Shown piece after piece: positions 13,231-25,314 of a stretch of DNA of 64,000 nucleotides (position 1 is its first letter; every line of letters starts with the position of its first letter). The translations under genes and the position numbers were made by a program. Under the pieces are notes generated by a model that was given only the letters and a program-made list of their open reading frames with translations, ran no database searches and was not told the origin of the DNA. Source of the stretch: Brachionus manjavacas (taxonomy: Eukaryota > Rotifera > Eurotatoria > Ploima > Brachionidae); NCBI GenBank assembly GCA_019054805.1, contig JAHQIY010000005.1, positions 2,277,501-2,341,500 of the forward strand, given 5' to 3'.

Positions 13231-14223
13231 GATCCCCCATCAGTAGCTCAGATAATATTGATATTTATTTGATCTTATAAAATTAAAAGAATAGATTCCT
13301 TAGGTCAAAATTAAATAAAAAAATTTTAATATTATGCTTCCATTTTTTTACAAAAAAAAAGAAAATTATATTATATAGTGGGCAAAAAAATTGAAATAAA
13401 TTTAAGCTTAGCTTTTCTAAACTGAATTTCATTTTAATTAATACCTTGATATTTCTTTAATTTTGGAATTTAAATAAAATAAAATATTTCCAATTAAAAG
13501 CAATTCAGATGTCCGGAATAATTGCCATAACTTTTTTTAAAATCTAGATTGAAACTCTCTTTCTATTTCTTAAACATTAATGTTTCGAAAAAATACTTAA
13601 GCCATTTCAAGTATAATCTAAAATGTTCATAGAAACCCTTATAAAATGGCGTCAAATACATTTCAAGAAACAAAAAGCATTTATTATAAATCTAAATAAA
13701 TCATTAAGAAGACTTCTTATAACTTAAAAAATTTTACAGCTAAACTCCAAATGTCGACTATTGAGAATTTCCAAATTTAAATACATTTGAAACCTAAGAT
13801 CGAGCATAATAAGCAATTAATTCCATACTTAGAAAAAGCTTTTAAAAAAAAATATTGGGTTTTTTTAGTTTTACGGAAATCCTTAACTTCTAGAAAATTT
13901 TCCAATTAATTTGATAATAAAGAGATTTTACAGAAAAAAAAACTAGTTATATTTAGAAGACTTGACAGTTTAAGGTTTCACAACTTTAAATTTTATTTTT
14001 TTAAACAAAATATTTAAATGTTGAAAAAGTCCAATAAATAACTAGTTACCTTTTTATTTAAAAAAAAACAAATTAATTTTTTTTTAAATTTTTTAAAACT
14101 TTATGTTGATTAGAAATTTTTTCAAAACATTAAAAATATTGATGATAAATCTTGTGATTACCAAAAAAACTTTATTATTTTTAGTATTTCTATCAAAAAC
14201 AGTCTATTAATTAGTTGCATATA

Positions 14224-14970
14224 ATGACTCTGAAATTAATCGACAAGGACCTCAGAAGTAAATACGCAGAAGCTCTTTATAAAAATGAAGCTTCATATGA
14301 CAAAGAAATCGAACGAAAAATGAATCGTCTGAATATAGATTATTTTCGTAGCACGCAAAATATCGACTCCGGGTCGCAAATTTTTTTGAACAAAGTCCGA
14401 CACAAGCGTGCTAAATGGGGCCAAGATGATATGCGTTTCCGAGAACATTATAAACTAGTTTGCCGAAATGTGCACAACAAAAAACTTGACAATCTAAGGC
14501 AGATTTTTGATTCTCAGGCTAAAGCTTACAAAATCAAAATGTTTGATCCAATTCTGCAAGCTAAATTTAGTATCCTTGAACAGCAATCTTTGTCTGAAAA
14601 AAAAAATGTTTTCTCGATTTTCAATACCGAAATTCAACCAACTAATGACTCAACATCCTTTGTAGATATGGAAACACAGAAAAATCAAAGTATGAGCACT
14701 ATTCCGAAACTACCGAATATCAGAAATCCTAATACGAATAAGGAAATAGATTATGATTTATACATGAAATATTCAAAATCCGATCGTGATTTTTTAGAGA
14801 AATCTCCTGGTAAAATCGAATTGACGGTGACTGATGTTGGCAAACAGTACTTGTCAAATGAGAAAAAAAGAAAATCCACGCTAAGAAAACAAAAGATAAA
14901 ATATTCCCGAATTCAAGAAAATGCTGTTCAAGATTCTCGATACAAAAACTTGATCACATTTCTTGCATAA
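14224..14970 (+). CDS. Hypothetical basic protein, intronless, 248 aa
   Basis: An uninterrupted frame runs from ATG at 14224 to TAA at 14970. A TTG lies three codons upstream, but the ATG is the sensible start. The protein is hydrophilic and rich in Lys/Arg/Asn, with no signal peptide, membrane segment or cysteine pattern. The N-terminal half looks helical (KLIDKDLRSKYAEALYKNEA, RHKRAKWGQDDMRF). The C-terminus carries a basic cluster KKRKSTLRKQKIKYSR. Codon use and length argue for a real gene in this AT-rich DNA, where random frames are short. I recognise no family. It may be lineage-specific or a retrocopy, since it has no intron while most of the other genes here do. AATAAA-like signals follow within 60 nt. 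Confidence 0.7.
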   Translation: MTLKLIDKDLRSKYAEALYKNEASYDKEIERKMNRLNIDYFRSTQNIDSGSQIFLNKVRHKRAKWGQDDMRFREHYKLVCRNVHNKKLDNLRQIFDSQAKAYKIKMFDPILQAKFSILEQQSLSEKKNVFSIFNTEIQPTNDSTSFVDMETQKNQSMSTIPKLPNIRNPNTNKEIDYDLYMKYSKSDRDFLEKSPGKIELTVTDVGKQYLSNEKKRKSTLRKQKIKYSRIQENAVQDSRYKNLITFLA

Positions 14971-15424
14971 GTAGTTTTTTTTTGAATTAAAAAAAAATTG
15001 ATTTAGCACAAAACAAATAAATAATAAATAAACAATTAAATAAATTACCAATTGATTTTTTTTTTAAATATTCAAAATAATCGCATTTTCTATTTGAAGT
15101 TTTATGCATTCAATCCACTTAAAAAAGGGCCAACTGTTTTATAGTTTTTCGATAGACTGGGTATTTTATTTTATTTCACTGAGATACCAAAGATCACATG
15201 AATCTTAGTCTGGTGAGTAATGGTCAATATTTATTACACAAAATATAATAAATTCAATTTATTAATTCAATAAATTCAATTTTAGGGAATTTATTGTGTT
15301 TTCATGAATGTAAGACTTATATTGTGATTCAAGGTTTTTTATCTATTTGTTGCCCAGTGTTGAACTTTGGATTTAATTTCTTGGATAAAAGACAAATAAT
15401 AATTTTTTATAATAATTGTTTCTA

Positions 15425-15460
15425 TTCTATCCTAGTGGATAATGGGGAGGCGCGACCCAA
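15425..15460 (-). mobile_element. Copy of SINE-like tail
   Basis: On the minus strand this reads GCGCCTCCCCATTATCCACT followed by AGGATAG. It matches the tail at 11955-11980 with a few changes and is likewise followed by an A/T-rich ATTATT-type stretch. No tRNA-like head is visible next to it, so it is a fragment. Confidence 0.45.
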
Positions 15461-16042
15461 AAGTCAACAATTTAACATTAACTTTTTTTCATTGTTAAGA
15501 TTATAAGAAATTAATCAGAAATATATACTACTAATCAATTGGCAATAATGAAAAAAAATTTATTCAAAACATAGAAGCAAAAAGTAATCAAAAAATAATT
15601 TTTTAATTTTTGTTTTATGTGTAAGACAGATGATCAACATTTTAAGACGAAAAATTACTGAGAAATTGTTATAATTTATAAATTTAAAATTTAATGCTAA
15701 ATTGGTTCAATTAGTTTCCAATAATAATAAAATTGGAATAGCTTTTAAAATAATTTGAAATATTTTTTGTTAATAATTAACTTTAAATTTTTTAAATTTT
15801 TTTTTCAATATATTTTAAAAAGTTCAAAAATTGCATTTGTTCTTGGTTAACTACGATTAATAATTTAGAATTCTTTACCATAATTAATCCTTTGGATGTT
15901 TTTTTTATAATGATTTTTTCTTATTATACACTTTTTACTGAAAATACAAAATAATAAACTAATAATTGGTATATTTTTAACCGAACACTTAAGTTTAAAA
16001 TTTTGACCAAATCATTAAAAAATTAAAAAACCAAATCAATTC

Positions 16043-16619
16043 GACTACAGGATTTGTTATATGGGCGCACATTTTTTTAACGCATATACAAAACTTATTA
16101 ACAAACATGGGTTTTTTTTAACAAACACCAACTTATTAACGCACTTAAAAGTGCGCTAACTAGATAAAAAATTTTCAAAAAAAATATGTGTTTAAATATT
16201 TATTAAAATAAAATCAGTCGACACGAGTTTTTTTTATATAAATCCTTTAAATTTAAATAGATGGGTCCAAATTTTAATTTTTTCCTATTTAATTATCTTT
16301 TAAATCCTTGTCAATATTATTGAGGGAGTCGTTTAGTTCTATTATCCCTCTTTTTTCTTTTGGCTTTTTGGTTTTGCTAAATTTTTTTTGGCAGAATAGC
16401 TTTAAGCTATTTTAGTCCTTAAATTCATATTTTTAAAATCTTAATTAAACCGATTTTTTGTCAAATGTGCGTTAAAATAAAATTTATGTGCGTTGGAAAT
16501 ATTTCAAAATTGTGCGGTAGCTAGTTTTTGATGCGTTGTCCAGTAAATGTCTGTAAAAAAAAAATTTGTGCGACGGAATTTTCGGAATGTGTAGTGGTTA
16601 GGCACACACTTTGACTACA
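16043..16619. mobile_element. Possible small element flanked by GACTACA direct repeats
   Basis: GACTACA occurs at 16043-16049 and 16613-16619. Between them the left half carries several AACGCA/GCGCAC motifs and the right half their complements (GTGCGTT, GTGCGG, ATGCGTTG). That loosely inverted arrangement is unlike the surrounding DNA. No clear terminal inverted repeat or coding capacity is seen. A short 7-nt flank match could be chance. Confidence 0.25.
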
Positions 16620-19600
16620 TTGCTACTTGAAACTGGTTAATTTTTCCTAGATATTATTTAAAACTTCAAATTTTATCTAAAATTTTAAGTATCAAAACAT
16701 TCTTTTAAATCTTCACTAAAATATCGACTGAATTCTTTATTGATAAACCTAAAAATTAGCCCTTAAATAGAATTTTTATCTGACATTTATTAAGCATCTA
16801 GAATCGTGTTAAAATCACCAAAACCAAAATTGATAAATTTAAATCAAAGTAATTAAATGATATTTTTGTTCAGCAAAATTTCTTAATCTCAATTTGAGCA
16901 TTAATTTCAAGTATTAAAAATTTATTTTTCATAAGTCAACTTAACGTCTAACAATGAATTATTAATAATTAACTATACTTTTTTACTTTAATCATTTAGA
17001 ATTAGTTAATTTGCAATAAAATTTTTCAATCACTTTTTAGAATAGAGAAAAAAGAATTTTCTAAGAGTGATATGTTTGATTGAAATTAAGAAAACAGATT
17101 TGAAGAAGCCGTGAGGGCGTTGGATATGACACTATTTGTAGTTTTTTTATTACCTTTTTGTAAAGAAAATTTTTATTCATATAAAGTTTGGTTGCTATAT
17201 TTTTTAAATATTGTGTTAGTTTGAACGAGATTTAAAGGGATTCATTCACATAGTTACGAACTATTTCAGATTTCTTTTTGGAAAAATTTCTTGTCTGTTC
17301 AAGTAAATTTCAAAGGTCAACTTGTTTTTGGTAGCAATTGAATGTGTTTTTAAGATTTAGTAAAAAATACTTTTAACTTTATCTCACACTGTTTATTAAA
17401 TTTTAAATCGTTTTTCCAGAATCATTTAAAACTTTTATTGAAAAAGAGTAAAAATTACAAATATGAAAATAAGGAAAAGAGAAAGATGATCAAACCTTTT
17501 TTTAAAGTATAAAAAAAAATATTCATGTAAAAAAATCTTACTGTGAATTATAAAAAATAATTAAAATCCATAAGGAATGCTACAAAGATGGTTCTTACAT
17601 CATCATTTTCAAAAACAGGACTGTTTATGAAAATTAATTTGCAATTTATTTAAGCATTATTAATGTTGATCTTTATATTAAAAAAAATTATTCTAAAATT
17701 ATGTTTTTTTTTCTAAAATTTTAAAAAAAGATTTATTTTTGAAATAAAAGAATGTCAGGATATTTTTTTTTGTGTAGTAATAAGTGATAATATTTTAAAA
17801 TTTATGTTTTAGTTAAAATTCCAATTTTAAAATACAGCTTTTTGCTGCTAGAAATTTTTTTTTACAATATTTTTTATAATATATTAAATTACATAATTTT
17901 TCATCTTCTCTGATTTTGATTTAGTAAATCTTTTCCATTAGTTTTCTCTGAAATTCACAAAAAATTATTTTAACAAAATTTTTAACTCAATTTAAATTTT
18001 TTGGATCAAATTTCAATATTTGAAATTTCTTTTTCATGAATATTTTTTAACCTGGCATTATTTCAATTTCAATTATCTTTTGAACAACTTATTTAAATTT
18101 CGAATACTAAAATGGCCGAGATATTATTATAGCAGTGATTAAAAAATAAAGAGATTTAAAAAAATTAAATTAAGAATTTCATATTTTGTAATTAGGCTCT
18201 TTTCCTAATTAAAAAAAAAACACTTTTGGTCTGTTCATAATGATTTTTTGCTTCATTTCGCCTCTTATTTCTCTCATGCATTTTAAATCGTTTTCTTTAA
18301 TCTAAATGTCTTTTTGGACTTTTAAATTTTAATTAATAGCTAAAACGCTGGCGATCAATCAAGCATTAATTTAGCAAAATGATGATTCTTTTTTGAAGAT
18401 ATTATAAAATATTTTTTAAATTAATAGTAAACATTTGTAAATCTAGATTACAATTTAATGAGAATTGTCATTGTATTAGTTTTTTTCATTAATTTACCCA
18501 CCATAAGTGTAATGAGGAAAAAAAATTTAAATTTTGAATAACCTAAAATATTAAAGATAGATTTAAACAATTATTTTTTTTTCAAAATTTTCTTTAATCT
18601 CATAGACAATTTTGTAATATATAATTTTTAAGATGTAACTTATGACTCTACACCAATATTTTAATTTTTTTTTTGATTTTTATTTATATTTTTGATAAGG
18701 TTTTCCAAAATACCATATTTTGGTATTTATCTTGGATTTTTCAAACAGCTAGAGTTCAAAATTAAAAATTTATTTTTGAAATTTTGTTTAATTATGAGGT
18801 TTAGCTGCTCATAAATTTTTAAAGTTGCAAAGTATCCATTTTAACTCAAAAAATGTTGCAGTTCATCATTGAAAAGATTTTTTTTATAGATTGAGAACAA
18901 TCTATACGAATTTAAAGAATATCGTGAAATGTAGAAAAAAATAAATATTACTAAATCTATGATTAGATTTTATTAATAAATTTCTTTATTAAATGATGAT
19001 AAATTTAAATTTATTTATTTGTTTTAATTCTTTTATTTTAAACAGGTTTTTCAAATTTTTTTATTCATTTACATTTTTCCACTTATTCTATTTTTTTAAA
19101 CGAAATATTTTTTTTTAATTTAAAAATTCGCACGATTATTAGATTCGATTTAAATTTATTTTCAATAATTTAAAAATTCATAACTTTACGTAAAATAATT
19201 TCGATTTTATTTTATTACTTTTTTATTTCGATATTTTTTAGATAATTTGTTTATTTATTAATCGAATCAACCTCCTTTTTAGCAGAATCAAATTTTAAAG
19301 TTCCAAAAAAAAAGAAATAAAGATAAAAAATTTGATTATTACAAAAATAAAAAAAGCATCTTAGATAATTGAATAAAACACATTTTAGTAGATTAGTAAA
19401 TAATTTAGAAAAATAAGAAAAACCTAGAAAATGAGTCTCATTATTTTTTAGCAGTTCATTTACGATAGTTCTGAAGTTTGAGATTGCCCATGCAAAGTCT
19501 TATGGAGTCAGAAATTCCATCTCTTGTGGTTTATTCCCTTTTTAAACTGTTTTTGAATTCTATAACATTTTTTAGATAATTTTTTTTTGGATTTGAATAT

Positions 19601-20786
19601 TTATGTTTTAAAAAGAAACTATTTTGATTCTGAGATTTATCTATGGTTCCGTAATTTTCATTCAGTAATATTTAAAATTATATTTTTTTAATAGATCTTA
19701 AAAATTCCTTTCTAAATTTGTCTTAATATCGATTAAAATTTTACTTGTTTATTTTTCAACAATTCTAAAGATTGTTGATCTTTAATTAAATCGATTTTGA
19801 ATATCTTTTTTATTTTATAAATCACTTAAAAATTTTGAATGCAATAGAAAAGAAAATTCAATTAGTTTTAATTGGAAATGAATTTTTTTATCATTGAAAT
19901 TTGTTTTTTTGTATCAAATTGTCTTTAGAACTTATTTTTGATGAAGTTTACGTCATGATTAAATTAATATTTGTTTAGAAGCTTTATTTTCATAGAATTT
20001 GATTGTTGAGGTGGCAGAGTAAATATTTTGAATAAAAAATATATAGGGAAAAAAATATGATATAGAGAAAATAATTAGAGACTTTGACTTCTAACTTCTA
20101 ATCAGTTAATTAAATAATTTTTAATTTTTAATGAGTCATATTAAATTTTAAACTATAAGTTAAAATAAGTTAAAATTTTCAATCATTTTCGCAAAATGTA
20201 GAAAATTTTTCACTAAATTTCACTGACTGAATGATTTTGTTTACTTTTTTTAAAGCATTTTTTCCATCTAAATACAATGATTTTTCAAAAGATAAATTTA
20301 TTTTTAATTTTAAATTAAATAGAAATAACCTAAACTTTTGTTTTGTTTATTATGATTTATAAACCAAAAAATGATTCGATTTCTTTTAAATAATTAAATG
20401 AATTCAATATATACTTTTTATTATTCACAAATATATTTACTAATAATAAAAATAAATTTATATATTAATATATTTTTTTCTAATTCTAATTTAAAATTTA
20501 CAATATTTAATTCAAAATAAAAGCAATGAAAAAGTGATGACGAATAATAGGGAAAAAATCATGTTCGTAGAATGCTCAACTCAAAATTTTTAAATTAGTG
20601 AAGATTAAAATTTATCAGCGTAAATTATTTTTATATTTAATGTTTTTTTTAAATGATAAAAATTTTGAGAAAAAATTTCGACAAGGTGTACTTTCTATTT
20701 TAAATCTTCATTTTATTTTTATTTTTTTTAAAACAAAATTCGCAGTTTTTATAAAAAATTCTTATTTTATATTGATAGAAGATAGG

Positions 20787-22304
20787 ATGAGTCGTCACGC
20801 GTCTAGACCAGCAAGCGACTTAAACCAGCGTTTAGATTTGATAAATAATTTCAAAAACAACCATTTGCCACATGCAAAAAACACGATCAAAAAAAAAATT
20901 GACAAAATGCCTGCAATCCTGACTGATATTCAGCTAAAAAATTTAGATAATCACAAATATTCGTCCGGCGGAAGCACATTGCTTGATCCTTTGTTTCAAC
21001 CATTTTGGGGGTGGCTTGTCGAGCAAATACCCTTGAATATAGCGCCTAATTTAGTCACTATTATAGGACTTATTTTAAATGTAATTACGAGCAGTTTATT
21101 CATGATATACAGCCCAAATGGCGATCAAGAAGTATTAAAATAAATTTTTTGTTACCAAATTTTATTAGATTAATTTCCAAGCTACCAAGATGGGTACTTT
21201 TTTTGTGCTCGTTGGGCTTGTTTATTTACCAGTCTTTGGATGCCATTGACGGTAAACAAGCCCGACGAACTAATTCAAGTTCTCCCCTAGGAGAGCTGTT
21301 TGATCATGGATGTGACGCGATCAGCACTATTTTTGTTACCGTGGCTTTTGCCGTTGGAATGAAACTTGGCAAAGATCCATGGATCATGTTCTCTATGGTT
21401 TTTTTGGGAATGAGTGCATTTTATACAGCGCATTGGCAGACATATGTAACTGGGTCTCTTAAATTTGGAAAAATCGACGTCACTGAAGCACAGTTTACTA
21501 TGTATTCTATCTATCTATTTGATTCTATTTTTGGTGGTTCGATTTGGTTGTATAAAGTATTTTTATTTTATGTTTTCCTTTATTAAAAATGATTTTTTTT
21601 TCGTAAGCTACCAATTTTGGACTTGGAATTGCGCTATGTGCCCTTTATTGTTGCTTTTTTCGGGTCGGGATCTTCTATTTTGTCAAACATTAACACGATA
21701 TCTAAAGGCGGAAAGGGAAAAAATGGCTCCAGTGTGGCTGTAAGCTTAAAATTTAGTATTAAATATAAAACTATAAAATCTAAAGGACTCTAGCATTGTT
21801 TTTCCGGTATTTCCACTGTTATTAATTATTTTCTTGGCATTTTCGATCGCAAGCAAGTCCCAGACAGTTTACTTAGATAACAAGTGTTTGTATCTAATGG
21901 CTTTTGGAATAGTATGGGCCAAAATAACAATACAACTAATTGTAAAATTTGATTTTTTAAAATTTAGAAAATTTTATCTTAATCCTTCTTGTTCAAGGTG
22001 GCGCATATGACAAAAGGAGAAATTTTTCTGCTCGACTCATGTCTATTCGGACCGATTCTTTTACTCTTGAATCAGTATTTTAGTTATATCATACCAGAAT
22101 TTATTGTTTTATGCTTCGCTTTGGTAACTCTTATAAAATTTATTTTTTGAATTTTTTATTTTATTTTTTTTTTACAAAAAGATATTTGCAACCATCGACC
22201 TACTAAAATATTGTAGCAAAGTATGCTATCAAATATGTACTCATATGAATATATATTTATTCAAGATAACACCGGTTACGAGCACAGTTAACAAAGAACA
22301 TTAG
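20787..22304 (+). CDS. CEPT1: Choline/ethanolamine phosphotransferase (CEPT1/CPT1 family), complete, six exons
   Basis: Transfers phosphocholine or phosphoethanolamine from the CDP-alcohol to diacylglycerol, the last step of the Kennedy pathway, in ER/Golgi membranes. Exons: 20787-21131, 21182-21556, 21608-21739, 21786-21941, 21998-22123, 22182-22304. All junctions are phase 0 with introns of about 46-58 nt, giving 418 aa, close to the usual 390-416. The CDP-alcohol phosphotransferase motif D-G-x2-A-R-x8-G-x3-D-x3-D is intact at residues 138-160 ([15 protein letters not shown] then ELFDHGCD). Other family blocks: [11 protein letters not shown] (TM1), [41 protein letters not shown] and [11 protein letters not shown]. 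Several hydrophobic helices follow. Whether it prefers choline or ethanolamine cannot be read from sequence. Its 3' end converges with the protease gene 370 bp away. Confidence 0.95.
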
Positions 22305-22673
22305 ATTGGTTTAATTCGCAATTTTGTGTAAAATTAGTTGAGTCTTTAAATCAGAAAACAATTAGAAGACATTTTTTATTTTATTTATTTTTTTATCATT
22401 TGTTTGAAAGTTTAGAATTTTAACAAAAATTTTTCCTAATTTTTTTGTATTTTTACTTTTTCGGTGTAATGAATAAAAATGTTAATTCAAAAACTTTTTT
22501 TAATTTTCTTCATAATTTTCCAAATCATTTAAAAATAGAAGCTAATCTAAAGCGTTTTTATTTATACTTTGGATGTTTTTTAAAAAATTTTCAAATAAAA
22601 AGTATAAAAAACATGGAAAATAAGTTTAATAGGAAAACAAGTTTTTTATTTAGTTTTTACAGCATTTATTTCT
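22305..22673. other. Convergent intergenic region between CEPT1 and protease
   Basis: About 370 bp of A/T-rich DNA shared by two 3' ends. The open frame at 22445-22699 (+) overlaps the antisense of the protease terminal exon and has no conserved content, so it is not called as a gene. Confidence 0.6.
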
Positions 22674-25314
22674 TTATTCATTATGTAATGCATTCATAAT
22701 CCAATTGTAATAAAAGTTAACTCGAACATACATCGCGGGCCCATCTGCGCAAAATGGAGACCCAAAGGAAACGATACCTTGAAAAAAAAATTATTACTTT
22801 TTGAATTAATAGGCTAAAAATAATTTAAAAATTGTAGTTAAAATTTTTATTTGATAATTGAATTTGATTAAGTTTAGCCATTTTAATATTTGACCAATTT
22901 TTTTTAAACATTAATGTTTAATAGAGGGATTAATTTTTTTAATTTATTTAATTATTATAAATGAAATCGTTTTTGAAAAAAAAATCAAAAAATCTCTCAC
23001 ATTAGCTGGACCGTAAATTTAAAAAAACTTAATCCTAATTATAGCTTCAAATGGAAGATTAAATTTAATTTTCTAAAATTTTATTGATGAAATTATGTTT
23101 TTATAATAAAAACAAGCAAATTGTTAATTACTCTTTTTTTGATTAGAAAAAATAATTTATTTTAAATCATATAAAATAAATTATTTATAAATATTTTAAG
23201 TAAGTTAGGTTTCTAAAGCTGTTCATAATATCCTTTATACCCATTTTAATCCTAAATTAAAATAATCACATATTTCAAATGCATAAAATTAAATTCAGGG
23301 AAAAGAAGTAATTTAATTTAAAAAAATTGGACAATCAAAATTAAGTTCAAATCCGTTAAAAACATAATTTTTAATGATGACTTATTTAGCAAAAAAATAA
23401 TACTTAAATCATTTCATTAACAATAAAATCGTCTTTAAAATTAACTTTAATAATTTTATACCAAATATTTAAAGTTACTGCATTAACACATGACCCATAA
23501 TGTCACATTAAAAAATCTACTATAAATTTGGATCAAACATCAGCAATTAAAATGCAATTTTCATGGGGTTTAGTTTCAAAATTAATGACATGTTTAAATG
23601 GAATTCTTAAAACAATGTTTTTTCTCTTTACTTTGAATTTTGTTAATGCAGTAAAAGTGACTTGCAAAATTTTGGGTCTGGTTTGAGTTTGCGACCCATC
23701 GATCTCTTATTTATCCAAGAAAAATTAGTCTAACAGTTAATCATCAATCAGATAAAGTCTAACATAGACATTGTGCCATTTAATTCATAGGCTTAATATT
23801 TGTCGCTGTAAAGAAATACTTAATAGCTTTAAGTTTGAAGTTTTAAAAGTTTTAAAGAGTATTTTGGTCAAACACTTAGGTAATTAAACATGGTTGCAAT
23901 TCTTACCATATAAAAACCATTGACCATTTAACTGGGCCATCAATGGTCCACCTGAGTCCTGATTGCATGAGTCCTTGCCCACATGAGCTTCGTAGCCAGC
24001 ACAAACATTAATAATCTCATCAAATAAATGATCGTAGTCTGGCGGATATATATATTTACAATCGTCAATAGGAAAAATTCTCACATCTACATAATTCAAT
24101 TTATCCGGATAATTGGACCCGAACTTTTCCGTATTTCCCCATCCAGCAGTGTAAAGCTTACTCGATCCCAATAAATTATCAGTTTGATCGTACTGAAACA
24201 AACATAAATAATCAACTAAATAGTCTCTTGGTACAGGTTTTTCTAATTTTAATAATGCTAAATCGTTTTGTAGAGTATTAAGCACAAAATTTGGATGGAC
24301 AATCACTTTGGATACTCTTCGCTGATTAATTTCATCATAGAGCTTTATATTTGTTTTGTCAACAAAACCAAAAAAAACACGAACAACTCGTTCTATATTC
24401 GGAAATTCAGTGTTAAAACTGGATTCAAAATGCATACAGTGTGCCGCGGTAACCACATAATTCTTATTAATCAAAGACCCGGAGCAATTTTTTATGAGTA
24501 TTAAAGGCGAATTGGGATTTTCACGGTATACTTGGGCTACAAAGACTATCCATGGAAAAATTCCTTCTTCAATGGTGTCTCCACCAATTATTCTCACCGA
24601 TCTCATCAATTCTTGGGTTTTTCTGGCAACTCCACAGCACGAATCTGTCAATTGATCATCGACTTGACAGCAGTAGGGACGAGTGAATTTTGAGCTATAT
24701 TCAACCGGTTTCGAGGACGAGTCCGGGATTTTATTCACATAACTAAAGGGTACATAATCTGAAAAACAAATTGATTTGGAGCATTTATTTTGGGCGTCTT
24801 CAACAAAACCAGGTTTGCAAGCACACAACGGATTTGTGTTGTTTGATTTAGATTCCAGACAATATCGGTTATCTGAACATTCTGGTAAGCATCGGGACGT
24901 TTTTTGTAGAGACAAATAAATTCCTAAAAAAATAGCCACCGCTATTAGTACTAAAATTAATGTTACTAAACATATTATTGAAGCTATGATTATGGGTCTT
25001 TTGGATTTTTTAGGAGATTTTGGCTCAGATTGCTTGAAATAATTTCTTCTTTGTCTTGAATCAATTGAGTTTACATCTGAATCCGGAATGGTCCATACAC
25101 CAGCACGCTTTTTATTTTTGTTGATATTTAAATTGCTAGCAATGAAAGACGGATTCTCGAATGCATAATTACCACCGGTGTAATCTGGATTATTGGTTAA
25201 TTGAGCCTGGGTCACAGCTAGAACTCTGTTAGGAGTTTGTATTGACCGAAATATGTCGACCCTGTTGAGCGATTTTTCGTGTTCAGCTATTTTGTAAGAT
25301 GTTTTTCGAGTCAT
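22674..25314 (-). CDS. Type II transmembrane trypsin-like serine protease (S1A), complete, two exons
   Basis: Exons 25314-23907 and 22777-22674 (minus), joined by GTAAG/AG with phase 1, give 503 aa. Domains: cytoplasmic N-terminus of about 106 residues; a membrane anchor about 107-136; an EGF-like Cys-rich segment about 142-182; then a protease domain starting at R241-IIGG, the activation cleavage. The triad is complete: H292 (TAAHC), D351 (NDLALLKL) and S454 (DSGGPL). D448 at the S1-pocket base predicts cleavage after Lys/Arg. The short last exon carries the substrate-binding strand IVSFGSPFC and PAMYVRV up to the stop. Two odd residues: Gln452 replaces the near-invariant oxyanion-hole Gly193, and Ala replaces Gly226 beside the S1 pocket (chymotrypsin numbering). 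TMPRSS/hepsin-like architecture; no orthologue assigned. Confidence 0.92.
22778..23906 (-). other. Protease intron (1.1 kb)
   Basis: Separates the catalytic-Ser exon from the last exon. The donor is GTAAG (complement at 23902-23906) and the acceptor AG is the complement of 22778-22779. Nothing else is recognisable in it. Confidence 0.75.

Larger units (their letters stand above)
14971..20786. other. 5.8 kb AT-rich intergenic region
   Basis: Almost entirely A/T homopolymer-rich sequence without coding character on either strand. Only two things stand out: an inverted SINE-tail copy at 15425-15460 and a cluster of GTGCGTT-type motifs at 16043-16619. The open frame immediately upstream of the CEPT1 ATG (20598-20786) is taken as untranslated leader or intron, because homology starts only after 20787. 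Confidence 0.6.

Noticed and set aside
20598-20786. Possible N-terminal extension of the CEPT1 frame
   Set aside because: The in-frame stretch starts with a non-ATG codon, is Phe/Lys/Ile-rich like the local AT DNA, and homology begins at ATG 20787.
22445-22699. 84-aa plus-strand frame between CEPT1 and protease
   Set aside because: Phe/Lys/Asn-rich noise that overlaps the antisense of the protease last exon.
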